From Phycisphaerae bacterium (GTDB taxonomy: Bacteria > Planctomycetota > Phycisphaerae > Phycisphaerales > UBA1924), in the NCBI GenBank assembly GCA_022180725.1, contig BQMO01000008.1, positions 40,463 to 104,462 of the forward strand: a DNA stretch of 64,000 nucleotides, read 5' to 3'. Below, piece by piece: positions 36,858-44,812 of this stretch (position 1 is its first letter; each line of letters starts with the position of its first letter). The position numbers were made by a program, and so were the translations under genes. Below the pieces are notes generated by a model. That model searched no databases, had not been told where the DNA came from, and saw only the letters and a program-made list of their open reading frames with translations.

Positions 36858-38933
36858 CTATTCGACCAGCGACTCCCCCGCCGCGAACCGTTCCGCGTTC
36901 GCCTCGCACTGCTTCGCGGCCCGTTCATGGCCTAGCCGCCGGTGCACCATCGCCGCCCGGCGAGCTACGGCCTCCGCCTCGGTGGCCCACCCGTGGCTTG
37001 CGTACGCCGCCGCCAGCGTCTCCAGCACCAGCGGGTTCTCGTACTGGCTCAACCCCGCCGCCCGCTCCGCCAGCGCCACCGCCTCCGCCGGCTTCCGCAC
37101 CGCGTCATCGCGCGCCGTCGCGAGCACTCTCGCGGTCATGTTCAGCAGCGGCACCTCGTCGGGCGTGATCGCCAGACCCACCCGCAGCGTGGCCACCGCC
37201 TCTTCATCCCGCCGCAACGCCCGGAGGCACTGCGCCGCGCCGACATACCCGATCGTCTCTCCCGGGTGCGTTCCCGTCAACGCTCGAAACTGGCCCAGCG
37301 CCTCCTGATATCGCGCAAACCCGAGGTACATCTTCGCCAGCCCCAAGCGCGCGTCCTTGTTCGTCCCGTCCGCCGCCACCGCCGTCTCGAACTCCCGCAG
37401 GGCTTCTTCGATCCGCCCGCTCCGTTCCAACGCCTCGGCCAGCCCCACGCGCGCCGGCACGTTGCCGGGCCTCAACGCCAGCAACGACCGATACGCCTCC
37501 GCCGCCTTGGCCCAGGCGCCCTCCGTCGCCCTGGCCTTGGCCAGCAACTCCCACCCATCCGGCCACGTAGGGCGGATCGCCACCGCCCGCTCGTAGTGCG
37601 CCACCGCTTCCGCGCGTCGCCCAGACTTCGCCATCCCTTCCGCGAGCCCCAAATGCGCGATAAAACTTCCGGGCGCCACTTCCACCCCACGCGTCCACAT
37701 GCTCACCGCGTCCCGATACACGCGCGTATCACGCCATGACACCACGCTCAGCCACGCCCCGAGCACGCCCGCCACCACCCAGCCTCGCCCGCCGAGCCGC
37801 TCCACCATCGCCCCAACGGCCGCAAACACGCCGATCGTGGCCAGATACAGGAAGTGATCCGACACCGGTGTCACCGCGAGATTCCCAAACGGAACCAGCC
37901 CCAACACCGGCCCGAGCACGAGGCCCATATGCAGCACGCCCCACGACGCCACGGCCCCGACCCGAGGTTGGCCGTCCTCCCCGCCTCGCCTTCGCTCACC
38001 CCACCACCACACCAGCGCCGCCACGGTCACACTCCCCGCGAGCGGCAGCCACCACCTCCATCCCGCTAAACCCCACGACTCGTACACCGGCGACAGCCGC
38101 ATCGGCCACACCAGGTGCCACGCGTACACCCACGGCCCGGCCCCCGCCAGCCGCACCCGCGCCCACGCGTCCGGCAGCCACGCTTCCGTCGCATGGTCCA
38201 CGAACTTCTGCTCGAAGACCACCGTCACCACCGCCAGCACCGCCCCGGCCGCCAGCATGGGCACGCTCCGCGCGAGCGCCCCGCGCCACGCCGTCCCCAG
38301 CACGAATCGATCCATCATCGCCATCGCCACCGGCAGCCCGATCACCGCCGACTTGGCCAGCATCGCCAGCACGAACGCGACGACCGCGCCGGCGTACCAC
38401 CACCCGCCGCGCGTGCCGTTCCTCGACCGCTCCCAACACAGCATCGCCGCGAACGCGAACACGCCGCACAGCGTGTTCTTGTGCTCCGCGATCCACGCCA
38501 CGCTCATCACCTGCGTCGGGTGCAGCGCGAACAGCCCCGCCCCCACGCACGCCCCCAGCCGCCCCAACCCCAGCGCCCGCAGCAGCGCCAGGCACAGGAC
38601 CGCGTTCACCGCGTGCAGCACGACATTGACCGCGTGATACCCGCCCGGGTTCACCCCCCACAATCGATACTGCAGCCAGTACGACGTGTTCGTGAGCGGG
38701 TAATACTGCTCGCTCTCCCGGCTGGTCCAGATCCGAACCAGCCCATCCTCCGCGGTCATCAGCGGGTTCTTCACGACGTACGCCGTGTCGTCCCACCCCG
38801 TCCACCCGTTCCGCAGCGCCGGGCTGAACACCACCAGCGTGAGCAGAAACAGCGCCAGCCCCGGCAGCGTCATCGACCAGGGTTGTTCTCGCGGCCTTAT
38901 CACGCCGCGACACTGTACCGCGTGACTATTCAC
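36858..38933 (-). CDS. TMTC-like GT-C glycosyltransferase with C-terminal TPR repeats
   Basis: A 691-residue protein. The first 400 residues are multi-spanning (about 10 helices); GWDDTAYVVKNPLM (44-57) has the luminal Asp-Asp typical of TMTC-type O-mannosyltransferases, and LFALHPTQVMSVAWIAEHKN is a family motif. Residues 430-660 form about six TPR repeats (for example AHLGLAEGMAKSGRRAEAVAHYERAVAIRP). It likely transfers a sugar from a polyprenyl-phosphate donor to proteins at the outer face of the membrane. The GTG at 38933 overlaps the stop of the upstream DPM1-like gene by 8 nt; ATG 38873 is an alternative start. Confidence 0.82.
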   Translation of the reverse strand: MNSHAVQCRGVIRPREQPWSMTLPGLALFLLTLVVFSPALRNGWTGWDDTAYVVKNPLMTAEDGLVRIWTSRESEQYYPLTNTSYWLQYRLWGVNPGGYHAVNVVLHAVNAVLCLALLRALGLGRLGACVGAGLFALHPTQVMSVAWIAEHKNTLCGVFAFAAMLCWERSRNGTRGGWWYAGAVVAFVLAMLAKSAVIGLPVAMAMMDRFVLGTAWRGALARSVPMLAAGAVLAVVTVVFEQKFVDHATEAWLPDAWARVRLAGAGPWVYAWHLVWPMRLSPVYESWGLAGWRWWLPLAGSVTVAALVWWWGERRRGGEDGQPRVGAVASWGVLHMGLVLGPVLGLVPFGNLAVTPVSDHFLYLATIGVFAAVGAMVERLGGRGWVVAGVLGAWLSVVSWRDTRVYRDAVSMWTRGVEVAPGSFIAHLGLAEGMAKSGRRAEAVAHYERAVAIRPTWPDGWELLAKARATEGAWAKAAEAYRSLLALRPGNVPARVGLAEALERSGRIEEALREFETAVAADGTNKDARLGLAKMYLGFARYQEALGQFRALTGTHPGETIGYVGAAQCLRALRRDEEAVATLRVGLAITPDEVPLLNMTARVLATARDDAVRKPAEAVALAERAAGLSQYENPLVLETLAAAYASHGWATEAEAVARRAAMVHRRLGHERAAKQCEANAERFAAGESLVE

Positions 38934-39642
38934 CCCGCCGAATCCGCCGCGACAGCGTCAGCAACTCCCGCACCGCCCGCACGATCACGCCCAGACTCGC
39001 CCCGCTCGCCCGCCCCGCGCGCCGAGGGCGATGCCGCACGCCGATCGTCGCCACGCGCAGCCCCGCCCGCTTCGCATGCGCCAGGAGCTCCGCCGAGATC
39101 AGCGCCCCATCCGACACCAGCCGCACGCCGCGCACGAACTCGCCCGGCATCACCTTGAACGCGCAGTCCACGTCACGCGCCCGCAGCCCGAACACGACGT
39201 TTACCCCCAGCGTCCACGCCCACGCGTTGAACCGCCGCCCACACCCCTCCGCGCGATTCACGCGAAACCCCACTACCGCATCCGCGGTCGCCAGCAGTTG
39301 TGGAACGTCCGTCAGCGCCGACGGGTCTACCTGGCCGTCGCCATCTGTATAAAACACCCAGGCGCCGGTGGCCGCCTCGAACCCCGTCCGCAGTGCCGCG
39401 CCATACCCGCGGCTCATCTCTCGCCGAACCACGCGCACCCGTCCATCGCCCACGCTCAGCGCCGCCTCACCTGTCCCATCCTCGCTCGCGTCGTCCACCA
39501 CGATCACCTCGACACGTGTCGCGATCCTCTCCGCCGCCGCCATCACCTCGCGCACCGTCCCCGCGATGCTCCCCGCCTCGTTCCGGCTCGGCAGCACCAC
39601 CGACAAACTCGCCAACCGCGATCCCACACCAACGTGCGCCAT
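38926..39642 (-). CDS. GT2 glycosyltransferase, dolichol/polyprenyl-phosphate mannosyltransferase-like
   Basis: A 238-residue cytoplasmic GT2 enzyme resembling DPM1. LSVVLPSRNEAGSI starts the fold, VIVVDDASEDGT binds the nucleotide sugar and FYTDGDGQVDP carries the DxD metal site. A typical late motif, RDVDCAFKVM, follows. No C-terminal membrane segments are present, unlike ArnC/GtrB. It should make polyprenyl-phosphate sugar, the donor for the overlapping TMTC-like gene. ATG 39642 is favoured; TAGTCT (39656-39651) ends 8 nt before it. Confidence 0.85.
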   Translation of the reverse strand: MAHVGVGSRLASLSVVLPSRNEAGSIAGTVREVMAAAERIATRVEVIVVDDASEDGTGEAALSVGDGRVRVVRREMSRGYGAALRTGFEAATGAWVFYTDGDGQVDPSALTDVPQLLATADAVVGFRVNRAEGCGRRFNAWAWTLGVNVVFGLRARDVDCAFKVMPGEFVRGVRLVSDGALISAELLAHAKRAGLRVATIGVRHRPRRAGRASGASLGVIVRAVRELLTLSRRIRRGE

Positions 39643-39697
39643 GACCCGCCAGACTATCCTCCCGCCGATACGCCCGCTCTCGCATCTCGGAGTTCCC

Positions 39698-40678
39698 ATG
39701 TACGACACCGGCCCACGCTACCACTGGACGCTCCTCCGCGCCGGCGAGTTCCGACTCGAGGGCGGCTCCATGTTCGGCCTCATCCCGCGCTCCGTCTGGT
39801 CACGCTCGGTCCCCGCCGACGACCGCGGTCGCATCACCGTCCAGCACAACTGCCTCCTCCTCACCCCCGACCAGCCCGGCCCGCGACAACACATCCTCAT
39901 CGAAACAGGCTCCGGCGACAAGCTCGACGACAAGAGCAAGGACATCTTCGCCCTGCAAGACCGCTCCATCCTCTCCGCCCTTGCCGAAGCCAACACCGAC
40001 CCCGCCGACATCCACGCCGTTTTCGTCACCCACCTCCACTTCGATCATGCCGGCGGCCTCACCCGCAAGCCCCGCCCCGGCGAGACCCCCGAATGGACCG
40101 GCCCCGGCTCCGCCGGCGAATCCAGCGTCGTCCGCACCTTCCCCAACGCCAAGGTCTTCGTCCAGGCCCGCGAGTGGGACGACGCCCTCGCCAACCGCTC
40201 CGTCATGACCCGCACGTACTTCCGTGATCACCTTGAACCCCTCCGCACGCACCTCGCCCTTGTGGATTCCCCTCGCCCCTTCCCCCTTGGCTACACCCCC
40301 GACCGCGACGAACGCCCCGCCGCGCCGCTCGCCCTCCGATGCACGCAGGCCCTCCCCGGTATCCACGCCTTCCTCGCGCCGGGCCACACGTGGGGCCAGC
40401 AGGGCATTCTCTTCACCGACTCCCTCGGCCGCACCGTCGTCTTCACCCCCGACGTCATGCCCACCCGCGCCCACGTCGGCGCCGCGTACAGCCTCGGGTA
40501 CGACGTCGAGCCGTACACCAGCATGGTCACCCGCGGATGGCTTCTCGACGAGGCGGCCTCGCACGACCTCCTCCTCGTCCTCGATCACGACCCCGTTGCG
40601 CCCGTTGTTCGCGTGCGGCGAAACTCAAAGGGGTGGTACGACCTGGTCCCCGAACCCGAGCAGCGCGGCACGCGCTGA
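39698..40678 (+). CDS. MBL-fold metallo-hydrolase
   Basis: A 326-residue metallo-beta-lactamase-fold protein. THLHFDHAGG (about 111-120) is the HxHxDH zinc motif; the further ligands are His in APGHTWGQQG, Asp in FTPDVMPT and His in LVLDHDP. The layout is of the general COG0491 type, without the lactonase- or glyoxalase-specific features I could name, so the substrate is open. GGAG 5 nt upstream supports ATG 39698. A possible -10 (TATCCT, 39655-39660) overlaps that of the divergent glycosyltransferase gene. Confidence 0.83.
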   Translation: MYDTGPRYHWTLLRAGEFRLEGGSMFGLIPRSVWSRSVPADDRGRITVQHNCLLLTPDQPGPRQHILIETGSGDKLDDKSKDIFALQDRSILSALAEANTDPADIHAVFVTHLHFDHAGGLTRKPRPGETPEWTGPGSAGESSVVRTFPNAKVFVQAREWDDALANRSVMTRTYFRDHLEPLRTHLALVDSPRPFPLGYTPDRDERPAAPLALRCTQALPGIHAFLAPGHTWGQQGILFTDSLGRTVVFTPDVMPTRAHVGAAYSLGYDVEPYTSMVTRGWLLDEAASHDLLLVLDHDPVAPVVRVRRNSKGWYDLVPEPEQRGTR

Positions 40679-40717
40679 CACTTTCGCCGTGGGTGTTTAC
40701 TCCCTAAACTCCCGCAC

Positions 40718-41398
40718 GTGACCCAGGCCGCTCAGCCCATGCCCGAGCCGACCGACGAGGCCGCCCTCGAAGCGCCCGCGCCCGTCGCTCGACTTTCCAT
40801 TATGGACCGCGTCGAGGCCTTCATCGCGCGCCTCTCCTCCCGCAGCCACTTCTGGAACCGCGTCTGCTCGCTCATCTGGCTCCCGTACGCCTTCCGCAGC
40901 GGCATCCGCATGAAGAAGGTCGGCGAGAACACCTTCGCCGCCGAGCTCCCCTTCCGCCGCTTCAACCGCAACTGGTACAACGCCATGGCCGGCGCCGCCC
41001 TCCTCGCCAACTCCGAGATCGCCGGTGGCATGTTTATCTTCGCCAAAACAGGCGGCGACTTCACCCTCGTCTGCAAGGAACTCACCTACAAGTTCCTCCG
41101 CCCCTGCTTCGGCCCCGCCCTCTACAAGGTCACCCCGCGCGAGGACCTCGACGCCCTCATCGCCTCCGGCAAGGAGTTCAACCTCACCCTCGATCTCGAG
41201 ATCGTCCAGCAGGCCCTCCTTCCCGCTGCCCTGGCCAAGAAGCGACCGAAGGATCACCTCCTCGCCCGCATGGCCGCCCGTGAACGCCGCGTCGGAAAGT
41301 GCACCGCCACCTTCCACCTCACCCCCGCGACGCACAACAAGGCCAAGCACGGCCACGCGCGCGCCGTCGGCAAAGGCTCCGATCTTTCCCAGGGCTGA
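40718..41398 (+). CDS. DUF4442 / hotdog-fold thioesterase-like protein
   Basis: A 226-residue protein whose core (about 40-150) resembles the DUF4442 branch of hotdog-fold thioesterases: RFNRNWYNAMAGAALLANSEIAGGMF is the long hotdog helix and VCKELTYKFLRP the following strand. No activity can be assigned; an acyl-CoA thioesterase is possible. The GTG start at 40718 is supported by TAAACT (40705-40710) ending 7 nt upstream, without a Shine-Dalgarno sequence; ATG 40739 is an alternative. The C-terminal 40 residues are basic. Confidence 0.7.
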   Translation: MTQAAQPMPEPTDEAALEAPAPVARLSIMDRVEAFIARLSSRSHFWNRVCSLIWLPYAFRSGIRMKKVGENTFAAELPFRRFNRNWYNAMAGAALLANSEIAGGMFIFAKTGGDFTLVCKELTYKFLRPCFGPALYKVTPREDLDALIASGKEFNLTLDLEIVQQALLPAALAKKRPKDHLLARMAARERRVGKCTATFHLTPATHNKAKHGHARAVGKGSDLSQG

Positions 41399-41436
41399 TC
41401 CGCGCCGCGCCGTCGTGGTACGCTTCGCCGACGCGC

Positions 41437-42594
41437 ATGCACCGCCTCCGCCCGCTCATCTACGCCGCCTTCCTCGCCGCCTCCTGGACTTGGTGCATCG
41501 GTATGTACCTGCCGGTCCTTCTGCTCCGCGACTACGGCCCGTGGTCCTTCCTCGTCTTTGCCATCCCCAACTGCCTCGGCGCCGCCGCCATGGGCGTCTT
41601 TCTCTGGCGACCCGCCGCAAGCCAGCGGTTCCTCGCCAACCACTACCCCGCCTGCCGCGCCTTCTCCTTCGTCACCATCCTCTTCCAGATGTGGTTCACC
41701 CTCAGCCTCATCGAGCCGTACGCGCCGAAACTCGGCCTGACGATCGGCCTCGCCGCGGTCGTCGGCCTCATCCTCGGCATCTTCGCCGTCCGGCCCTCGC
41801 TCACCTTCCGCGCGGGCGGTTCGCTCGCCGCCTTCGCCTGTTCGATCGCGCTCGGCGCGTGGTGGCTCTCGAACGCCGGCCGTTCGGTGCCCCCACCACT
41901 TCCCGTGCCGCTCCATTCACCCGCCGATCTCGCCGCCCTCGCGCCCGTCTGCGTCTTCGGCTTCGCCCTCTCCCCCTACCTCGACCTCACCTTCCACGCC
42001 GCGCGTCAATCCGTACAAGGCCCCGCCGGCTCACGCACCTTCCTCGTCGCTTTCCTCGTCCTCTTCCCGGCGATGATCGTCCTCACGTTCCTCTACGCAC
42101 GGCACGCGCTCGCCATCGACCCCGTCCATCCGTTCGCCGCCCTCGCCCCGCCCATCCTTGCCCACGTCATCCTCCAGGCCAGTTTCACCACCGTCATCCA
42201 CGGTCCGGGGTTGCGGCCAGATCCAACAGACAAGTCCCGCCGTATTCCTGTGCTCGCGTCTTTCGCCGTCGCCATTCCGCCCGCCCTCGCCACCATCCTT
42301 TCCATGCTCCCCCCCGACCTCTCGTACAAAGGCCTGGCGCCCTTCGAACTTATCTACCGTGCCTTCATGGCCTTCTACGCCCTCGTCTTCCCCTCGTACG
42401 TCCTCATCGCCTGCGTCGGCGCCGACGGCTTCCGCGGCCCGCCCTCGCGACGCACGCTCCTCACCTTCGCCCTTGCCGTCGCCGCCGCCGCCCCGTGCTT
42501 CTGGCTCGGCTTCATCGAACGCCAGCCCCTCTTCCTCCTCCCCGGGGTCCTCATCCCCTTCCTCGCCCGCGCCACCATCTCTGTACCGAAGTGA
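41437..42594 (+). CDS. Polytopic membrane protein of unknown function
   Basis: A 385-residue protein with about ten hydrophobic segments and hardly any soluble domain. Segments include LIYAAFLAASWTWCIGMYLPVLLL, LGLTIGLAAVVGLILGIFAV and LLTFALAVAAAAPCFWLGF. A polar motif, ALSPYLDLTFHAAR (about 183-196), lies within a membrane region and may be functional. I do not recognise the family. TACGCT (41419-41424) lies 12 nt before the ATG. The gene is convergent with citrate synthase, with a hairpin between. Confidence 0.75.
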   Translation: MHRLRPLIYAAFLAASWTWCIGMYLPVLLLRDYGPWSFLVFAIPNCLGAAAMGVFLWRPAASQRFLANHYPACRAFSFVTILFQMWFTLSLIEPYAPKLGLTIGLAAVVGLILGIFAVRPSLTFRAGGSLAAFACSIALGAWWLSNAGRSVPPPLPVPLHSPADLAALAPVCVFGFALSPYLDLTFHAARQSVQGPAGSRTFLVAFLVLFPAMIVLTFLYARHALAIDPVHPFAALAPPILAHVILQASFTTVIHGPGLRPDPTDKSRRIPVLASFAVAIPPALATILSMLPPDLSYKGLAPFELIYRAFMAFYALVFPSYVLIACVGADGFRGPPSRRTLLTFALAVAAAAPCFWLGFIERQPLFLLPGVLIPFLARATISVPK

Positions 42595-42624
42595 GGCGCA
42601 TCCCGATGCCGCGTCATCACCCTG

Positions 42625-42667
42625 TGCCATAGCTTCCGGCCTTGCGCAACCCATCAAGGCCATGGCA
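42625..42667. terminator. Bidirectional hairpin between convergent genes
   Basis: TGCCAT (42625-42630) pairs with ATGGCA (42662-42667), and GGCCTTG (42638-42644) with CAAGGCC (42655-42661). The structure sits centrally in the 120-nt space between the membrane protein gene and the convergent citrate synthase gene, so it probably ends transcription from both sides, although neither side has a long T tract. Confidence 0.5.
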
Positions 42668-42714
42668 TAGCGACCGCGTGTGCGGGCCCCTTCTTTGTCT
42701 CTGGCGCGAATCGC

Positions 42715-43896
42715 TTACCGCTTCTCGATCGGCGTGTACGCCACCCCGTGCGGGCCGGTGTAGTCCACGTCCGGGCGGAAGAGCCGGTTGTTCGAGAGTT
42801 GCTCGATCGCGTGGGCCGACCACCCGCCCACGCGCCCGATCACGAACATCGGCGTGAACAGATCCAGCGGCAGCCCGATGCAGTGGTACGTCGTCGCCGA
42901 GTAGAAATCGACATTCGGGTAAATGCCCTTCGCCGCCTTCTCCCGGTTCATCACCGCCTCGATCGCGGTCGACTTCTCGTACAACTCCATGTTCCCCGTG
43001 TCCGCGGCCAACTGCTTGGCCAGCACCTTCAGGTGCGTCGCCCGCGGGTCGTACGCCTTGTAGATCCGGTGCCCGAAGCCGGGGATCTTGTCCTTCTTCG
43101 CCAACTTGTCCTGGATGAACGCCTCGCACGCCGCCACGCTGGGGATGGCGTTGAGCATCTTCATCACGCCCTCGTTCGCCCCGCCGTGCAGCGGCCCACG
43201 CAGGCTCCCGATCGCCCCCGTGATCGCCGAGTAGATGTCGCTCTCCGTCGAGATAATCACGCGCGTGGTGAACGTGCTGTTGTTCAGCCCGTGGTCCGTG
43301 TGCAGCACCAGGCACACGTCCAGCGCCTTCACCATCGCCGCCGTCGGCTTGGTCCCATTCAGCATGTACAGGAAGTTCTCCGACAGCCCCATCGAGCGGT
43401 CGGGCCGCACCAGCGGCTTGCCCTGCCGATGCCGATGGAAATACGCCAGCAGCGTCGGCGTCTGCGCCAGAATGCTCAACGCCCGATCGCGGATGCCGGG
43501 GATGTCGATCGCGTTGGGCTTGGGGTCGTGCAGGCCCAGGGCCGACACGAGCGTACGCACCGCGTGCATCGGCTCGGCCGTTGTGGGGATGGTCTTCAGC
43601 AACGACTCGACCCCGCCGGGAATGTCATACCGCGACCGCAGCGTTGTCGTGAACTCGTTGAGTTCGCCCCTGGTGGGCAATCGCCCGTTCCACAGGAAGT
43701 ACACCGTTTCCTCGAAGGTCGAATGCGAGGCGAGATCGCCGATCGGGATGCCGATGTACTCCAGCACGCCCTTTTCGCCGTCGATGAACGAGAGTTTGGT
43801 CTCGGCGGCGATGACGCCTTCGAGTCCCTTCGAGAACGTACGCATGGTTGAGGAGCCTCCGGCCGTGCCGCCGTGCGGGGTGGTGAGTGAGGTCAT
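42715..43896 (-). CDS. gltA: Citrate synthase
   Basis: A 393-residue synthase condensing oxaloacetate and acetyl-CoA. Active-site segments are LHTDHGLNNSTFTTRV (His), GPLHGGANEGVM (His), PGFGHRIYKAYDPRA (His and Arg) and NVDFYSATTYHCIGLP (Asp). It is the short form lacking the allosteric N-terminal domain of E. coli GltA, which also includes 2-methylcitrate synthases; with prpB in the window a methylcitrate role is possible but citrate synthase is the more common job. GGAAGG lies 7 nt upstream of ATG 43896. Confidence 0.93.
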   Translation of the reverse strand: MTSLTTPHGGTAGGSSTMRTFSKGLEGVIAAETKLSFIDGEKGVLEYIGIPIGDLASHSTFEETVYFLWNGRLPTRGELNEFTTTLRSRYDIPGGVESLLKTIPTTAEPMHAVRTLVSALGLHDPKPNAIDIPGIRDRALSILAQTPTLLAYFHRHRQGKPLVRPDRSMGLSENFLYMLNGTKPTAAMVKALDVCLVLHTDHGLNNSTFTTRVIISTESDIYSAITGAIGSLRGPLHGGANEGVMKMLNAIPSVAACEAFIQDKLAKKDKIPGFGHRIYKAYDPRATHLKVLAKQLAADTGNMELYEKSTAIEAVMNREKAAKGIYPNVDFYSATTYHCIGLPLDLFTPMFVIGRVGGWSAHAIEQLSNNRLFRPDVDYTGPHGVAYTPIEKR

Positions 43897-43916
43897 GGGG
43901 GTGCCTTCCGAAGTAA

Positions 43917-43937
43917 GGACACACTATACGAGTGTCC
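43917..43937 (-). promoter_or_regulatory. Citrate synthase promoter -10 inside an inverted repeat
   Basis: On the minus strand TATAGT (43928-43923) is a near-consensus -10 element for the citrate synthase gene. It is enclosed by a 6-bp inverted repeat GGACAC (43917-43922)-N9-GTGTCC (43932-43937). A protein bound here would block the promoter. No good -35 was found, which would suit an activator-dependent or extended promoter. Confidence 0.5.
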
Positions 43938-44000
43938 CGGCACCAAGGCCACGGCCCACCGCCCGCCACGCGCATTTCTCGCGATCGGATACGCTCTGCC

Positions 44001-44789
44001 ATGCTTCCCGACCGCGCCCTCATCGGCATGATCCACGTTGGCGCCCTGCCCGGTACGCCTCACGCCCGCAAACCGATCGAGGCCCTTGTCGCCGCCGCGG
44101 CCGCCGACGCCCGCGTGCTCGCCTTGGCCGGCTTCGATGCACTGCTCATCGAGAACATGCACGACCGCCCTTACGTGAACCGGCATGGACCGGAGACAAC
44201 GGCCTGCATGACCCGCCTGGCCCTGGCCGTCCGTCAGGCCGTGCCCGATCGCCCCCTGGGCGTGCAGGTTCTCTCCGCCGGGCACGCCGAAGCCCTCGCC
44301 GTGGCCCACGCCGTCGGGGCCGACTTCATCCGCGTTGAAAACTTCGTCTTTGCGCACGTCGCCGACGAAGGCCTGATGCCCGACGCCGTTGCCGGCCCGC
44401 TGCTTCGCTACCGGCGGCAGATCGGCGCCCAGCGCGTCCGCATCTTCGCGGACATCAAGAAGAAGCACGCCAGCCACGCCCTGACCGCGGACGTGTCGAT
44501 CGCCGACGCGGCCCACGCGGCGGAGTTCTTCGGGGCCGACGGGCTCATCGTCACCGGCGCGTTCACCGGCCGTCCCGCCGACGCCGACGACCTCGCCGCC
44601 GTACGCGCCGCCTCGAAACTCCCCCTCTGGGTCGGCTCCGGTGTGACGCCGGCAAACCTCGCCGAGACCTTCCGTCACGCCGACGCCGCCATCGTTGGCT
44701 CATCGATCAAGCGCGGCGGCGTGTGGAGCAACCCCGTCGACCCCGCCCGCGCCAAGGCCCTGGTCCGCGCCCGAAGCCGACGTTCCTGA
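44001..44789 (+). CDS. BtpA/SgcQ-family TIM-barrel protein
   Basis: A 262-residue TIM-barrel protein of the BtpA/SgcQ family. IGMIHVGALPGTP (8-20), LIENMHDRPY (about 49-58), GVQVLS, DFIRVENFVF, FADIKKKHASH and VGSGVTPANLAETF are the family blocks. The cyanobacterial member BtpA supports photosystem I assembly, but here no photosynthesis genes are seen; SgcQ-like members are linked to sugar or nucleoside metabolism. TACGCT (43990-43995) ends 5 nt before the ATG and no ribosome binding site is seen. The GH127 gene follows after 23 nt. Confidence 0.85.
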   Translation: MLPDRALIGMIHVGALPGTPHARKPIEALVAAAAADARVLALAGFDALLIENMHDRPYVNRHGPETTACMTRLALAVRQAVPDRPLGVQVLSAGHAEALAVAHAVGADFIRVENFVFAHVADEGLMPDAVAGPLLRYRRQIGAQRVRIFADIKKKHASHALTADVSIADAAHAAEFFGADGLIVTGAFTGRPADADDLAAVRAASKLPLWVGSGVTPANLAETFRHADAAIVGSSIKRGGVWSNPVDPARAKALVRARSRRS

Positions 44790-44812
44790 TCCCACCACCC
44801 TCGGAGTGCTGC

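Noticed and set aside
44001..44789. BtpA as a sign of photosynthesis
   Set aside because: No photosystem or pigment genes are seen, and the family is wide-spread in heterotrophs.
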